Of a stretch of DNA of 64,000 nucleotides, positions 26,116-34,916 are shown one piece after another; the first letter of the stretch is position 1; every line of letters starts with the position of its first letter. The position numbers were made by a program, and so were the translations under genes. The DNA comes from Turneriella sp942492915 (GTDB taxonomy: Bacteria; Spirochaetota; Leptospiria; Turneriellales; Turneriellaceae): contig OW818662.1 in assembly GCA_942492915.1 (NCBI GenBank), positions 124,001 through 188,000 of the forward strand, in the 5' to 3' direction. The notes beneath the pieces were generated by a model. That model searched no databases. It had not been told where the DNA came from and saw only the letters and a program-made list of their open reading frames with translations.

Positions 26116-27651
26116 CTACAGTATGCGCGCGGGTTTGCCCGTGGTGTAAAGCTCGATTGCACCCGACTTCGCTGACTTGTCGAGTAGCTGTGACAATATT
26201 TTCAGAATCTGCTGCGGATTACCGCAAATAGCGGCATCTTCTATGAAGCCAGCGTGAGTGCGCCGGCCCAGATTGCGGTAAGAAGCAACGAGTTGGGTCA
26301 CCGCTTTAAGTGCGGTTCCAGTCGCCGTTTTTTCGGCTGCAAATATTATCAGCAGCGTATCTTCGGCGCCCCGGGCAATGGTGGGAGCGTTCTCAGCGGT
26401 GAAAAATTCGCGCATCACGCGTATCGCGTTGCGTGCTGTCTTCTGCAGCTGTGTGCTTGTTGCGTCTGCCTCGGCAAAACGGATCGCCGTTGTTGCCAGC
26501 GGTAAACCGCTCAGCAGCTTCTCTTTCAGCGTGAACATCGCGTAAGGGTTGCTGTAGAGGCCGCTCTCTGCGTCGATAATCGAGCTTTCATAATAGTGTT
26601 CGACCAGAAGCGGCCGGGTGCTCTTGCGTACGTAGGCGCTGATTCTTTCGAGTGAATCGCTGCCCGGCGCAGCGTCTGCATTTGCGAAACGCAGTATGAA
26701 ACAGCTCACCGGCACGGTTTCGTCGCCGCCGAAAAAGTACCATTCGCTGCGGTCAGCCGATGGCTGGTACCAGTTGTTTTCCGTCTGGCGGGTGCCTGCT
26801 GGCGGTGGCAATTGCATCGCTCCGCCGCGCACGAGTATGGCTCCGCGCAATTCAAGCACTCCCGACCATTGCTCTTTCGGGTCTGCTTTCTGTCGTGCAC
26901 AGAAACTGATCGATAGTGCGCCAGAAATAGCCTTCAAATGCGACAAGGTCTCACGAATATGGCTTTCGGCAATAATGCCTGGTCGAAGCTGCCATGCGTT
27001 TGCAGCCGGCAGGCTGGCGGTTCTGCCGCCCGGTGCGGCGGTCACGCGCACGCCTTTGTCAAATTGCCGGACTTTGGTCTTTCCGGTCAGGTTGGCGAAG
27101 CGCGGCAGGGCCATGGGTGTTTTGAATCCTAAGGCAAAAAAATGATAACCCGCAAGCAGCCCGAGCCCCAGCAGAATGTAGAGGGGAATCAGATAGTGTA
27201 GGTGCAGATCGCGGCCCATGCGACCGAGATATTCAGAGAATTGCATGCGCTCGAGGCTGAGCGCGACGATTCGCAGTTTACGCCGTTTGCTTTCCCACGA
27301 GTGCAATACATACCCGGGAAAGGGCGAGTTCTGCAAGTCAAACGACCGGGCTTCCAGAAACGCCTTGTAGGTTTGAGCAGGCATGCGCCGCGAATCATAC
27401 ATCGCACCGAGAAACGCACCGCGCAGGTCGCTGATTTTGAGCGCCGAGGCATGCGCGTTTTCTTTGAATACGCCTGGCAGGTTGTCGACGAGCTGCGATA
27501 GACTGAAATGCGATGCAGCGACGAGCGTAATCTGTTCGTCGACGGCGTCTTTGCTGTAGCGCGAAGTCTGCATATAGTGCGTAAACAGCACCGCCACACC
27601 GGCCATGAGCCAGGCGGCAAAAATCAGACTATATCGCTTCCAGTGGGCCAT
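26116..27651 (-). CDS. Membrane protein with a degenerate GGDEF-like domain
   Basis: 511 residues. TM1 is about 8-25, an extracytoplasmic domain 26-150 and TM2 about 152-174. The cytoplasmic part begins with a basic linker, a GAF-like or unassigned region (220-350), and a C-terminal domain (about 355-500) that follows the GGDEF plan: DAESGLYSNPYAMFTLKEKL matches the DxLTGLxNR start of that fold, and ARGAEDTLLIIF occupies the active-site hairpin with RGAED (427-431) in place of GGDEF. It is therefore expected to be catalytically dead and to serve as a binding or regulatory module. Assignment of the domain is by pattern only. Confidence 0.6.
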   Translation of the reverse strand: MAHWKRYSLIFAAWLMAGVAVLFTHYMQTSRYSKDAVDEQITLVAASHFSLSQLVDNLPGVFKENAHASALKISDLRGAFLGAMYDSRRMPAQTYKAFLEARSFDLQNSPFPGYVLHSWESKRRKLRIVALSLERMQFSEYLGRMGRDLHLHYLIPLYILLGLGLLAGYHFFALGFKTPMALPRFANLTGKTKVRQFDKGVRVTAAPGGRTASLPAANAWQLRPGIIAESHIRETLSHLKAISGALSISFCARQKADPKEQWSGVLELRGAILVRGGAMQLPPPAGTRQTENNWYQPSADRSEWYFFGGDETVPVSCFILRFANADAAPGSDSLERISAYVRKSTRPLLVEHYYESSIIDAESGLYSNPYAMFTLKEKLLSGLPLATTAIRFAEADATSTQLQKTARNAIRVMREFFTAENAPTIARGAEDTLLIIFAAEKTATGTALKAVTQLVASYRNLGRRTHAGFIEDAAICGNPQQILKILSQLLDKSAKSGAIELYTTGKPARIL

Positions 27652-27697
27652 GTTCTCTCTTTATGTATCGGCCTGAATGCGGGCAAACTTGGCAATT

Positions 27698-27731
27698 CTG
27701 TCGCATTTTGGGTTGCCCCAAAACGCGACAG
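27698..27731 (-). terminator. Inverted repeat after the barrel gene
   Basis: The arm at 27698-27712 (CTGTCGC-a-TTTTGGG) pairs with 27717-27731 (CCCAAAA-c-GCGACAG), 15 bases with one mismatch and loop TTGC. It lies 7 bp past the stop of the barrel gene and before the degenerate-GGDEF gene on the same strand, so it probably separates the two transcripts. Confidence 0.6.
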
Positions 27732-27737
27732 GTTTGT

Positions 27738-28574
27738 TCAAAAATAGTAGAAACAGCCGACGTATGCCTGGTAGAGGTAACGCGCCCGCGATGCGACGGG
27801 TACGTCGACACCTGCACGCAGCGCCAGGCTCTGCCCGAGGTTGATTCTGATCGCCGCGCCCATGTCGAAAAAGGTCTTATCGCCCACGGCGTCATGCGCG
27901 GTGACCTGGCGCAGACTTGCGTTGAACTCGCTCGTAAACGTTTGCAGCCAGGTATAACTCGCCATAGCGCGCATGATGATTTCAGAATCAGAGTGAGGAT
28001 TGACATAGAGTAACGGTGCATTTACCCCGTGCTCGTGCGCACCCAACGTCTGCTGGTAGCCGATCTGCAGCGCAAGGCGCAGGTCAGAAACGGCCTGCCA
28101 GAAATTAAGGTAAGGTATCGCCATGAAATGGTTAGCACCGAGCCCTTTGGCATGGTTGCCGGTCGGGGTCTCGAGCTGTGATCCTACTGAGATGCGCGTA
28201 TTCGGGCGCGTCAGCAGAAACACTTCGCCAAAAACCAGCGCGTTGCCGAGGCCCGTCGTGCTGCCCGTCGGCGCGTCGAGGTAGACTATGGGCAACAATG
28301 CACCAGTACGAAAAAACGCGGTTTCGAGCAGACCTGTAACGGTTGTCTGCAGATAACTGCCCCGGCCACCGATGTCAAAGGCGGCATAGCGCGTTTCGAG
28401 CCAGAGTTGCGAGGGCATTGTCAGATTTGATTCTTTCTGCTCGGGACGCGCAACGGGTACCGGGCAGACATGCAACCCGCACGAGGCATCGACGCGTTCA
28501 AACGCGCCGATCGCCAGTAGCGCTAAAAGTATGGTAATCTTAAAATTGATAGAGTAAAGTAATTTGTAATACAT
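27738..28574 (-). CDS. Outer-membrane barrel-type protein with N-terminal Cys pair
   Basis: 278 residues from the ATG at 28574, which follows an AGGAGG ribosome-binding site 4 nt upstream; an upstream start at 28613 is less likely. A signal peptide (ITILLALLAIGAF) is followed by CGLHVCP, then beta strands with Gly-rich turns and a C-terminal GCFYYF typical of outer-membrane barrels. The closest general resemblance is to putative transporter/meta-pathway barrels. It follows the Cys-rich secreted protein gene on the same strand (112 bp apart), which hints at a metal-related role, but this is inference. Confidence 0.65.
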   Translation of the reverse strand: MYYKLLYSINFKITILLALLAIGAFERVDASCGLHVCPVPVARPEQKESNLTMPSQLWLETRYAAFDIGGRGSYLQTTVTGLLETAFFRTGALLPIVYLDAPTGSTTGLGNALVFGEVFLLTRPNTRISVGSQLETPTGNHAKGLGANHFMAIPYLNFWQAVSDLRLALQIGYQQTLGAHEHGVNAPLLYVNPHSDSEIIMRAMASYTWLQTFTSEFNASLRQVTAHDAVGDKTFFDMGAAIRINLGQSLALRAGVDVPVASRARYLYQAYVGCFYYF

Positions 28575-28686
28575 AAGTCCTCCTGAGTGCGGGCAAGGCC
28601 GCAGCAAAAACATCTAATAGAAAGGGAATTCAGGCCCTAATCGTTTCTTGTAAAAAACGTGAACCGCAGCGATGTCCGGTGAAAGA

Positions 28687-29058
28687 CTATCCGGGAGGTA
28701 CGGGGGGTAAAAGAAAATGAGAGGCGGGTAGGCTGATGGCCACCGGCAGCTTACGTTTAAATGCCGCTTGCCCCCGAATTGATTCGGGGGTAAGCGGCGA
28801 TGAGATCAGTTTCTCAAACTGCGGTGCGTGCGCCACCACATCGTCTGATTCGCAATGATCGTCTGCGGAAACCAGGCGCACGAGTGATCTTTTCTTCTTG
28901 TTACACCCGCAAGGACAGCTTCTGCTGCGATCAACACTCTGCTTCGTGTGCTGGCATTTGAAGTATTTGTTGTGGTGTGCTTGTACGAGTGCATCGGCAA
29001 AACAGGTGAAACTGACGAAAGAGACGAAGGTCACGATCAAGGCGATTGTGCGCTTCAT
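28687..29058 (-). CDS. Small secreted Cys/His-rich protein
   Basis: 123 residues with a signal peptide (MKRTIALIVTFVSFVSFTCFA). The mature N-terminus holds clustered possible metal ligands: AHHNKYFKCQHTKQ and RSCPCGCNKKK, then DDHCE. Such proteins head heavy-metal resistance clusters in some leptospires; here the neighbour is a barrel protein with its own Cys pair. Near its 3' end the coding sequence contains a 36-bp near-perfect palindrome (28763-28798) that encodes PLTPESIRGQAA, so a palindromic element may have entered the gene. Function unknown. Confidence 0.55.
   Translation of the reverse strand: MKRTIALIVTFVSFVSFTCFADALVQAHHNKYFKCQHTKQSVDRSRSCPCGCNKKKRSLVRLVSADDHCESDDVVAHAPQFEKLISSPLTPESIRGQAAFKRKLPVAISLPASHFLLPPVPPG
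28763..28798. repeat. Near-perfect palindrome inside a coding sequence
   Basis: The arms 28763-28779 and 28782-28798 are complementary over 17 bases with one G-T wobble (GCCGCTTgCCCCCGAAT and its complement, loop TG). It lies inside the Cys-rich secreted protein gene. Confidence 0.85.
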
Positions 29059-29065
29059 CTTTTCT

Positions 29066-29533
29066 CTATTGTAACCGGCGTTGCTTCTGCAATTCTTCGA
29101 TCAGCTCGTCGGAAACATAAACCTTCACGAATTGCCAGTTCTTTCCCGATTTTTTGAAAACCAGATTGCCCGCACGAACAGTGCCTTCACCTGCATCTTG
29201 TGGCAGTTTGCCCGCCGCAACAGACGCGGCAAGGTGTTGTGCTTCTGTTTCATTGGTGTTGGCGGTATTCAGGCCCGAAGGCTGCTCTGCAATTTTCGCC
29301 AGTGCTTTGTCGAAAGATTTGGCGCTGACTTTGAGCTCGGGAGAGTCATCGAGAGTGCCTTTCAGCACCAGGGGCAGGCGCACGAGTTTCGCCTTCACCA
29401 GAGCCTGGTGGTCTGCTTTGCTGAAGAGGCCCGAGAAGCGGGTAATAAACTTTCTGAGATGCTGATCTGCAGTGCCTTCGGCGCCGCTTTCAATCAGCGG
29501 TACCAGAAGCAACACCATGAGAAGCTTTTTCAT
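29066..29533 (-). CDS. Small secreted protein of unknown function
   Basis: 155 residues with a short signal peptide (MKKLLMVLLLVPLIESGAEG). The mature part is helical, then a C-terminal KSGKNWQFVKVYVSDELIEEL segment. The layout resembles DUF4878/NTF2-like or MlaC-like small periplasmic proteins with a KxxxxWxF end, but no firm assignment is possible. Its ATG overlaps the stop of the acyl-CoA dehydrogenase gene by 4 nt, so they are co-translated. Confidence 0.6.
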   Translation of the reverse strand: MKKLLMVLLLVPLIESGAEGTADQHLRKFITRFSGLFSKADHQALVKAKLVRLPLVLKGTLDDSPELKVSAKSFDKALAKIAEQPSGLNTANTNETEAQHLAASVAAGKLPQDAGEGTVRAGNLVFKKSGKNWQFVKVYVSDELIEELQKQRRLQ

Positions 29534-30672
29534 CCGAGCAGAATCTTGCCGATGGTCATGAGCTGCATGAAGCTTGTACCTTCGTAGATTTTACCAATCT
29601 TCGCGTCGCGGTAAAGCTTCTCGACCGGATAGTCTTTCACAAAACCATAGCCACCGAAACACTCGACCGCGAGTGAAGCCACTCGCTCTGCAACCTGACT
29701 CGAATGGTATTTTGCCATCGCCGCCTCTTTGACGAAATCTTTGCCCGCGTCTTTGAGGCGTGCTGCGTTGTAAACCATCAGCTTCGCTGATTCTACGTCG
29801 ATCGCCATCTGCGCGAGTTGAAATTGCATACCCTGAAAGGTGGCGATCGGCTTGCCAAACTGGTTGCGGGTTTTTACGTATTCAACCGCGTGATTCAGCG
29901 CAGCTTCGGCGAGACCGACCATCTGCGCGCCGATACCGATTCGGCCTTCGTTGAGAGTTTCAATGGCAACCTTGTAGCCTTTGCCCTCTTCGCCGAGCAG
30001 GTTCTCAAGCGGAACTTCGCAATCTTCGAGCACGAGCTCGCAAGTCGATGAGGCGCGAATGCCGAGTTTGTTTTCTTTCTTCGAAACCGAGAAACCTTTG
30101 AAACCGCGTTCGACGATAAATGCAGTAATGCCTTTGTAGCCCGCTTCAGGGTTGAGGTTCGCAATGATGATGAAGATATCCGCTTCGCCGGCGTTGGTAA
30201 TCCACAGCTTTTGGCCGTTAAGAATGTATTTGCCGTCTTTTTTGGCTGCTTTGGTCTTGAGGGCAAACGCATCTGAACCCGACGAACTTTCTGAGAGGCA
30301 GTACGAACCGACTTTGCCGGTCGCGAGCTGTGGCAGATATTTCTTCTTCAGGGCGTCTGAACCCCAGCGCATGAAGGCATTGTTGACGAGTGTGTTTTGT
30401 ACATCTACCATAACGCCCACCGACGGGTCTACCTGCGAGATCGCCTGAACCGCAAGAATCGCTGTAAAGAACGAAGCTTCAGAGCCTTCGAGGCTCTGTG
30501 GAACTTCAATGCCCATGAGGCCCATTTCAAAGAGCTTTTTGACGATATCTTTGTTTACCTGCTGGGCTTCGTCCATCGCGGCAACATGTGGAGTGATCTC
30601 TTTTTTCGCGAAATCTTTGATCGCATCAAAATATGATTGTTCTTCGTCTGAGAGAATGGTGAGTGCTGACAT
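29530..30672 (-). CDS. Acyl-CoA dehydrogenase
   Basis: 380-residue FAD enzyme of the short-chain acyl-CoA dehydrogenase type, catalysing the first step of beta-oxidation. Visible are YCLSESSSGSDAFALKTKA (FAD/substrate loop), LWITNAGEADIFIIIA, the FGKPIATFQGMQF segment and the C-terminal IYEGTSFMQLMTIGK with the catalytic base Glu. I chose the ATG at 30672; a TTG two codons upstream is possible. It leads the 155-residue secreted protein (4-nt overlap), an odd pair. A crotonase gene lies divergently 111 bp away and could supply the next step. Confidence 0.93.
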   Translation of the reverse strand: MSALTILSDEEQSYFDAIKDFAKKEITPHVAAMDEAQQVNKDIVKKLFEMGLMGIEVPQSLEGSEASFFTAILAVQAISQVDPSVGVMVDVQNTLVNNAFMRWGSDALKKKYLPQLATGKVGSYCLSESSSGSDAFALKTKAAKKDGKYILNGQKLWITNAGEADIFIIIANLNPEAGYKGITAFIVERGFKGFSVSKKENKLGIRASSTCELVLEDCEVPLENLLGEEGKGYKVAIETLNEGRIGIGAQMVGLAEAALNHAVEYVKTRNQFGKPIATFQGMQFQLAQMAIDVESAKLMVYNAARLKDAGKDFVKEAAMAKYHSSQVAERVASLAVECFGGYGFVKDYPVEKLYRDAKIGKIYEGTSFMQLMTIGKILLG

Positions 30673-30782
30673 GGGCAATAACCGCAGATTCAGACAATAC
30701 GAAAAGTAATTAAGAAGTCCGCCTTGGTCAATTGCGGCAAGTAAGCGGTTGCGCGACCGAACCGTGTTCGCAATCGATCCTC

Positions 30783-31601
30783 ATGGCTGAAAAACCCATT
30801 CTTACCTCGGTACATGAATCAGAAGGCGGGCGGATTTTTCAAATCACGATGAATCGCCCCGAGGTGCATAATGCAGTCAATGGCGAGATGGCCAAGCACT
30901 TTGTCGAAGCCTGGCAACGATTTCGTGACGATGACTCTCTTGTGGTTGCGGTGCTGCACGGCGCGGGCGACAAATCATTCTGCGCGGGTGCCGACCTGAC
31001 GGCGCTGAACGAACTGGCGCAGCTGAGCGAGACGGGAACCGTGACTCCGCAGGCGGCCGAGCGTTACGCGATGAACGACACAGGCCCGCTGGGTGGCAGC
31101 CGCATTGTGCAGCAGAAACCGGTGATTACCGTCAGCCATGGGTATACCTATGCGGGTGGTCTCGAACTATTTTGCCATGGGCATATTCGCGTTGCTGAAC
31201 CGCAGGCGCTGTTTTCGGTCGCGTGCAGGCGCTGGGGTGTGCCACTTGTCGACGGTGGCACCGTCTATTTGCCGCGCCTGCTGAACTGGGGCGCAGCTTT
31301 GCCGCTCATTATTACAGGGCAGCGCATACGCGCTCAGCGCGCGTACGAGATCGGCCTCGTCTGGGAGCTGACGAAAAAAGGTAAAGGACTCGAGCGCGCG
31401 ATGAAAATCGCCCGGCAAATCTGCACGTCACCGCGCGATGCGCTCATCGCCGATCTGTCTTCGGCGCTGAACGGTACGCACCTGCCGCTCACCGAGGCCC
31501 TGAGGCTTGAAGCGCGCAACCTGCACCCGGTGGCGACGAGTGAAAGCATGAAAAAAGGTGTTGAAAGATTCAACAAAGGGGATAGGTTTTGGGCTACTTG
31601 A
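30783..31601 (+). CDS. Crotonase family enoyl-CoA hydratase
   Basis: 272 residues from the ATG at 30783; the frame is open upstream but a family-like N-terminus begins here (MAEKPILTSV). The oxyanion region GDKSFCAGADLTAL and AGGLELFCHG with the first catalytic Glu are present. At the site of the second catalytic Glu the sequence is FSVACRRWGVPLVDGGT, so that residue is replaced by Cys. It may be a hydratase with altered mechanism or another crotonase such as an acyl-CoA hydrolase or isomerase. It is divergent from the acyl-CoA dehydrogenase gene and converges on icd. Confidence 0.85.
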   Translation: MAEKPILTSVHESEGGRIFQITMNRPEVHNAVNGEMAKHFVEAWQRFRDDDSLVVAVLHGAGDKSFCAGADLTALNELAQLSETGTVTPQAAERYAMNDTGPLGGSRIVQQKPVITVSHGYTYAGGLELFCHGHIRVAEPQALFSVACRRWGVPLVDGGTVYLPRLLNWGAALPLIITGQRIRAQRAYEIGLVWELTKKGKGLERAMKIARQICTSPRDALIADLSSALNGTHLPLTEALRLEARNLHPVATSESMKKGVERFNKGDRFWAT

Positions 31602-31611
31602 AGTGCAATGA

Positions 31612-32862
31612 TTAAAGATTTGCGATCATCGCATCCGCAAATTCAGAACATTTGATTTCTTTTGCGCCGTCCATGAGGCGCGCAAAGTCGTAGGTCACAG
31701 TTTTTTCATCGATCGTCTTCGAAAGCGATGCAATGATACTATCTGCGGCTTCCGTCCAGCCGAGATAACGCAGCATCATTTCGCCCGAGAGAATTACCGA
31801 TGAAGGGTTCACTTTGTCGAGACCGGCATACTTTGGCGCGGTGCCGTGCGTTGCTTCGAATATCGCGCATCCGTTCTGGTAATTGATATTCGCTCCCGGC
31901 GCAATGCCGATGCCGCCGACCTGTGCGGCGAGAGCGTCTGAGAGGTAGTCGCCGTTGAGGTTCAGTGTCGCGACCACATCGTAATCTTTAGGGCGCAGCA
32001 GAATTTGCTGTAAGAAGGCGTCAGCGATTGCGTCTTTAATGAGAACTTTGCCGGCAGGTGCATTGCCGCCGCATTCGTCCCAGGCGACGGTTTCGTTGGG
32101 AAAATATTTTTTTGCTGTTTCATAGCCCCATTTGCAGAAATACCCTTCGGTGAATTTCATGATGTTGCCCTTGTGCACGAGCGTTACCGACTTTCGCTTG
32201 TTGGCGATGGCGTATTCAATAGCCGCTTTGACAAGACGTTCGGTACCTTCGCGCGACACAGGTTTGATGCCGAAAGATGAAGTCGAAGGAAAGCGCACCT
32301 TGCCGAGCAGGTCTGCCTCTTCTAAGAGTTTAATGATTTTTTTCGCGCCATCGCTGCTCGGTTCAAATTCGATGCCGGCATAGATGTCTTCTGTGTTTTC
32401 GCGGAAAATTGTCATGTCGACATCTTCCGGATGTTTAACGGGCGAGGGTACACCTTTGAAGTATTGCACGGGACGCAGGCAGACGTACAGGTCGAGCATC
32501 TGCCGCAAGGCAACGTTGATCGAACGAATGCCACCGCCGACAGGGGTCGTCATCGGACCTTTTATCGCGACCTTGTGTTCTTCGATCGCATTAAGAGTTT
32601 CATCGGGAAGCCACGTATTCGGTCCATAAATGGCATTCGATTTTTCTCCTGCAAAAACTTCAAGCCATACGATCTTCTTTTTGCCGCCATACGCTTTTTC
32701 GACCGCCGCATTGATTACGCGCACGCTGGCTTTCCAGATGTCAGGCCCCGTGCCATCACCTTCGATATAGGGAATAATCGGCTCGTCGGGAACTTTCAGT
32801 CTGCCGTTTTCGATGGTAATCTTTTCGCCCGCAGTGGGAAGCACTATCTTTTCGTAGGCCAT
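31612..32862 (-). CDS. icd: NADP-dependent isocitrate dehydrogenase
   Basis: 416 residues from the ATG at 32862, the same length as E. coli Icd; a longer frame upstream adds 30 residues without family likeness. It oxidatively decarboxylates isocitrate in the TCA cycle. Visible are IEGDGTGPDIW, the phosphorylatable-serine region VPSPVKHPEDVD with the Ser kept, FRENTEDIYAGIE, LNLNGDYLSDA (metal-binding Asp) and EATHGTAPKYAG. Presence of the Ser leaves room for AceK-type control, although no aceK gene is seen here. Confidence 0.95.
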   Translation of the reverse strand: MAYEKIVLPTAGEKITIENGRLKVPDEPIIPYIEGDGTGPDIWKASVRVINAAVEKAYGGKKKIVWLEVFAGEKSNAIYGPNTWLPDETLNAIEEHKVAIKGPMTTPVGGGIRSINVALRQMLDLYVCLRPVQYFKGVPSPVKHPEDVDMTIFRENTEDIYAGIEFEPSSDGAKKIIKLLEEADLLGKVRFPSTSSFGIKPVSREGTERLVKAAIEYAIANKRKSVTLVHKGNIMKFTEGYFCKWGYETAKKYFPNETVAWDECGGNAPAGKVLIKDAIADAFLQQILLRPKDYDVVATLNLNGDYLSDALAAQVGGIGIAPGANINYQNGCAIFEATHGTAPKYAGLDKVNPSSVILSGEMMLRYLGWTEAADSIIASLSKTIDEKTVTYDFARLMDGAKEIKCSEFADAMIANL

Positions 32863-32978
32863 CTGGCTTAAACCCGGAGTCTGTGTGAGGTTGTAAATCC
32901 AAACAGGGTCTAAACAAGATTGCGATCCATCGAGTGACAAAATTCTTGCCACCCGGTTGAGCGCGGTGATTCGTCGCC

Positions 32979-33401
32979 ATGGCGAAAGTACCTGTTCAGC
33001 TCTATATCATTCACCTGGCTCTGATGATGGCGCCGGCGATGTTCGCCGGAATCACTTTCTTCATTGTTTTGCCAGAAACGAAAGATGCCCCATTGCCTCA
33101 GCAAGATCTTCTGGTTTTTCAGACCGTCTCCGCCGCCATGGCTGTTATCGGTGTTGGTATGTCTCAGCTGGTACCACGCTTCGTTATGCGCGGTGAGAAG
33201 CATGTTCCCGTGCAGAAGTACGTCAGCATGAAAATTGTGCAATGGGCATTGCTCGAAGGTTCTGCGATGTTTATCGGGGTTGTTTTTTTTCTCAGCCACG
33301 AAAAGAACATGCTCATACCGCTGGGTATTCTGATTGCTCTCATGGCACTCATGCGTCCGACCGTCGAAGAAATGCTGCGTTACAATATCGGAGATAAATA
33401 G
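32979..33401 (+). CDS. Four-helix membrane protein of unknown function
   Basis: 140 residues with four hydrophobic segments (about 8-30, 45-66, 84-104, 108-124). I recognise no family. It starts divergently from icd and its stop is followed after a single base by the GTG start of the CNT transporter, so the two are coupled. It might be an accessory of that transporter, by position only. Confidence 0.6.
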   Translation: MAKVPVQLYIIHLALMMAPAMFAGITFFIVLPETKDAPLPQQDLLVFQTVSAAMAVIGVGMSQLVPRFVMRGEKHVPVQKYVSMKIVQWALLEGSAMFIGVVFFLSHEKNMLIPLGILIALMALMRPTVEEMLRYNIGDK

Positions 33402-33402
33402 C

Positions 33403-34902
33403 GTGCAGCTATCGAGCCTCACAGGAGTCGCAGGCATAGCGACTGTCATCGCGGCCTGTTATGCCCTTTCGGCCGAGCGCAGCCGCATCGATTGGCGCAC
33501 AGTCATCTGGGGACTCTTACTGCAAATCGCATTTGCATTGCTGATTATTCGCGGCGATTCAGTGGCCCGCCTTTTTGATTTTCTTGCGGTCAGCCAGGGC
33601 TGGTTTTTGTCTGCGATTCTTGTTCAGGCGGCGGTACTCTTTGCCATCGCGCGTTTTTACAAGCCTTTGGCCGCACGCGTGCAGCTGATCTGGTTGCGCA
33701 GGTTCTTTGTTGCCGAAGTGATTGTTTACGCACTCAAGTTCAATCTCGTTGGTATGGTGTTTGACGCACTCAAAAACGGAGCGATGCAGGTATTAAAATA
33801 TTCTTCGACCGGTGCCGCGTTCGTCTTCGGGGTGTTCGGTTCCGAAGAGGGCATGCGCACTGCGTTCACGACGGCGCTCGGAGACAAAACCGCTTCTGTG
33901 GCATTCGTGTTTGCATTTCAGGTTTTACCGACGATCATCTTTGTTGCTTCTATCTTTTCTGTTCTGTATTACCTTGGCGTGATGCAGCCGATCATCAGAG
34001 GTATTGCCGGTTTTATGAGCAGGTTCATGCGCGCCTCGGGCGCCGAGACGCTCGACGTCGCGGCGAATATTTTCATGGGGCAGACCGAAGCACCGTTAAC
34101 GATCAAACCTTATTTGGCGAATCTCACGCGCTCCGAACTTTTTACGCTCATGGTTTCAGGCATGTGCCACTGCAGCGCAGGCATCCTCGTTGTGTACGTT
34201 TCAGTCGCAGGGGTTGACATGCGGCACCTGATGGCTTCGGTCATTATGACCGCACCGGGAGCTATTATGCTGTCTAAAATGGTGATTCCTGAAACGGGTT
34301 TGCCCGAGAGTTCGGCGGGGTCAATAGTCCGGGACGATGAACCGCAGAACCAACCGGTTAACGTGATCGATGCCGCGGCGCGGGGTGCTTCAGAAGGTTT
34401 GATTCTTGCGGCGAATGTCGCGGCGATGCTCATCGCCTTCATCGCGCTGATTGCGCTCATGAACGGTGTGTGGTCGTCGTTGCGCGAGCTGGGCATCGCG
34501 CACACCGAGGGTACGCTAAAACAAATCATTTCGGCAGTGCCGGTTACCATACAGCAGCTGTTGGGTTATGCTTTTGCCCCAGTGGCCTTCATTACTGGCG
34601 TGCCATGGGGCGAGGCCGTGCAGGTCGGCAATCTGCTGGGCACGCGAATCGTTCTCAATGAGTTTGTCGGCTATATCGAATTGGGAAAAATCAGAGAGCT
34701 TCTCTCGCCCAAATCGTTCATGATTTCAACGTACCTGCTCTGTGGTTTCGGCAGCCTGACTTCGATTGCGATCATGGCCGGCGGCGTCGGGGCTCTGGTG
34801 CCATCTCGGCGTGCTGAACTGGCGGCGTTAGGCCTAAAGGCTGTTTTGATAGGCGTCATGTCTAACATTTTGGCCGCGTCCATCGCCGGTGTCTTGTTCT
34901 GA
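33403..34902 (+). CDS. CNT-family concentrative nucleoside transporter
   Basis: 499 residues from the GTG at 33403 (GGAG about 9 nt upstream); an ATG at 33334 lies inside the previous gene. About ten to thirteen membrane segments. The family motifs are visible: GSEEGM, GQTEAPLTIKPYL and NEFVGY. CNT proteins import nucleosides with Na+ or H+. The segment between the two repeats contains an extra polar loop (PESSAGSIVRDDEPQNQP). It is coupled to the four-helix protein upstream and followed 14 bp later by a glycosyltransferase gene. Confidence 0.92.
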   Translation: MQLSSLTGVAGIATVIAACYALSAERSRIDWRTVIWGLLLQIAFALLIIRGDSVARLFDFLAVSQGWFLSAILVQAAVLFAIARFYKPLAARVQLIWLRRFFVAEVIVYALKFNLVGMVFDALKNGAMQVLKYSSTGAAFVFGVFGSEEGMRTAFTTALGDKTASVAFVFAFQVLPTIIFVASIFSVLYYLGVMQPIIRGIAGFMSRFMRASGAETLDVAANIFMGQTEAPLTIKPYLANLTRSELFTLMVSGMCHCSAGILVVYVSVAGVDMRHLMASVIMTAPGAIMLSKMVIPETGLPESSAGSIVRDDEPQNQPVNVIDAAARGASEGLILAANVAAMLIAFIALIALMNGVWSSLRELGIAHTEGTLKQIISAVPVTIQQLLGYAFAPVAFITGVPWGEAVQVGNLLGTRIVLNEFVGYIELGKIRELLSPKSFMISTYLLCGFGSLTSIAIMAGGVGALVPSRRAELAALGLKAVLIGVMSNILAASIAGVLF

Positions 34903-34916
34903 GGCACAGGATCGAA

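Noticed and set aside
33334..33403. ATG start of the CNT transporter inside the four-helix gene
   Set aside because: It would overlap that gene by 68 nt; the GTG at 33403 follows the stop after one base with GGAG upstream.
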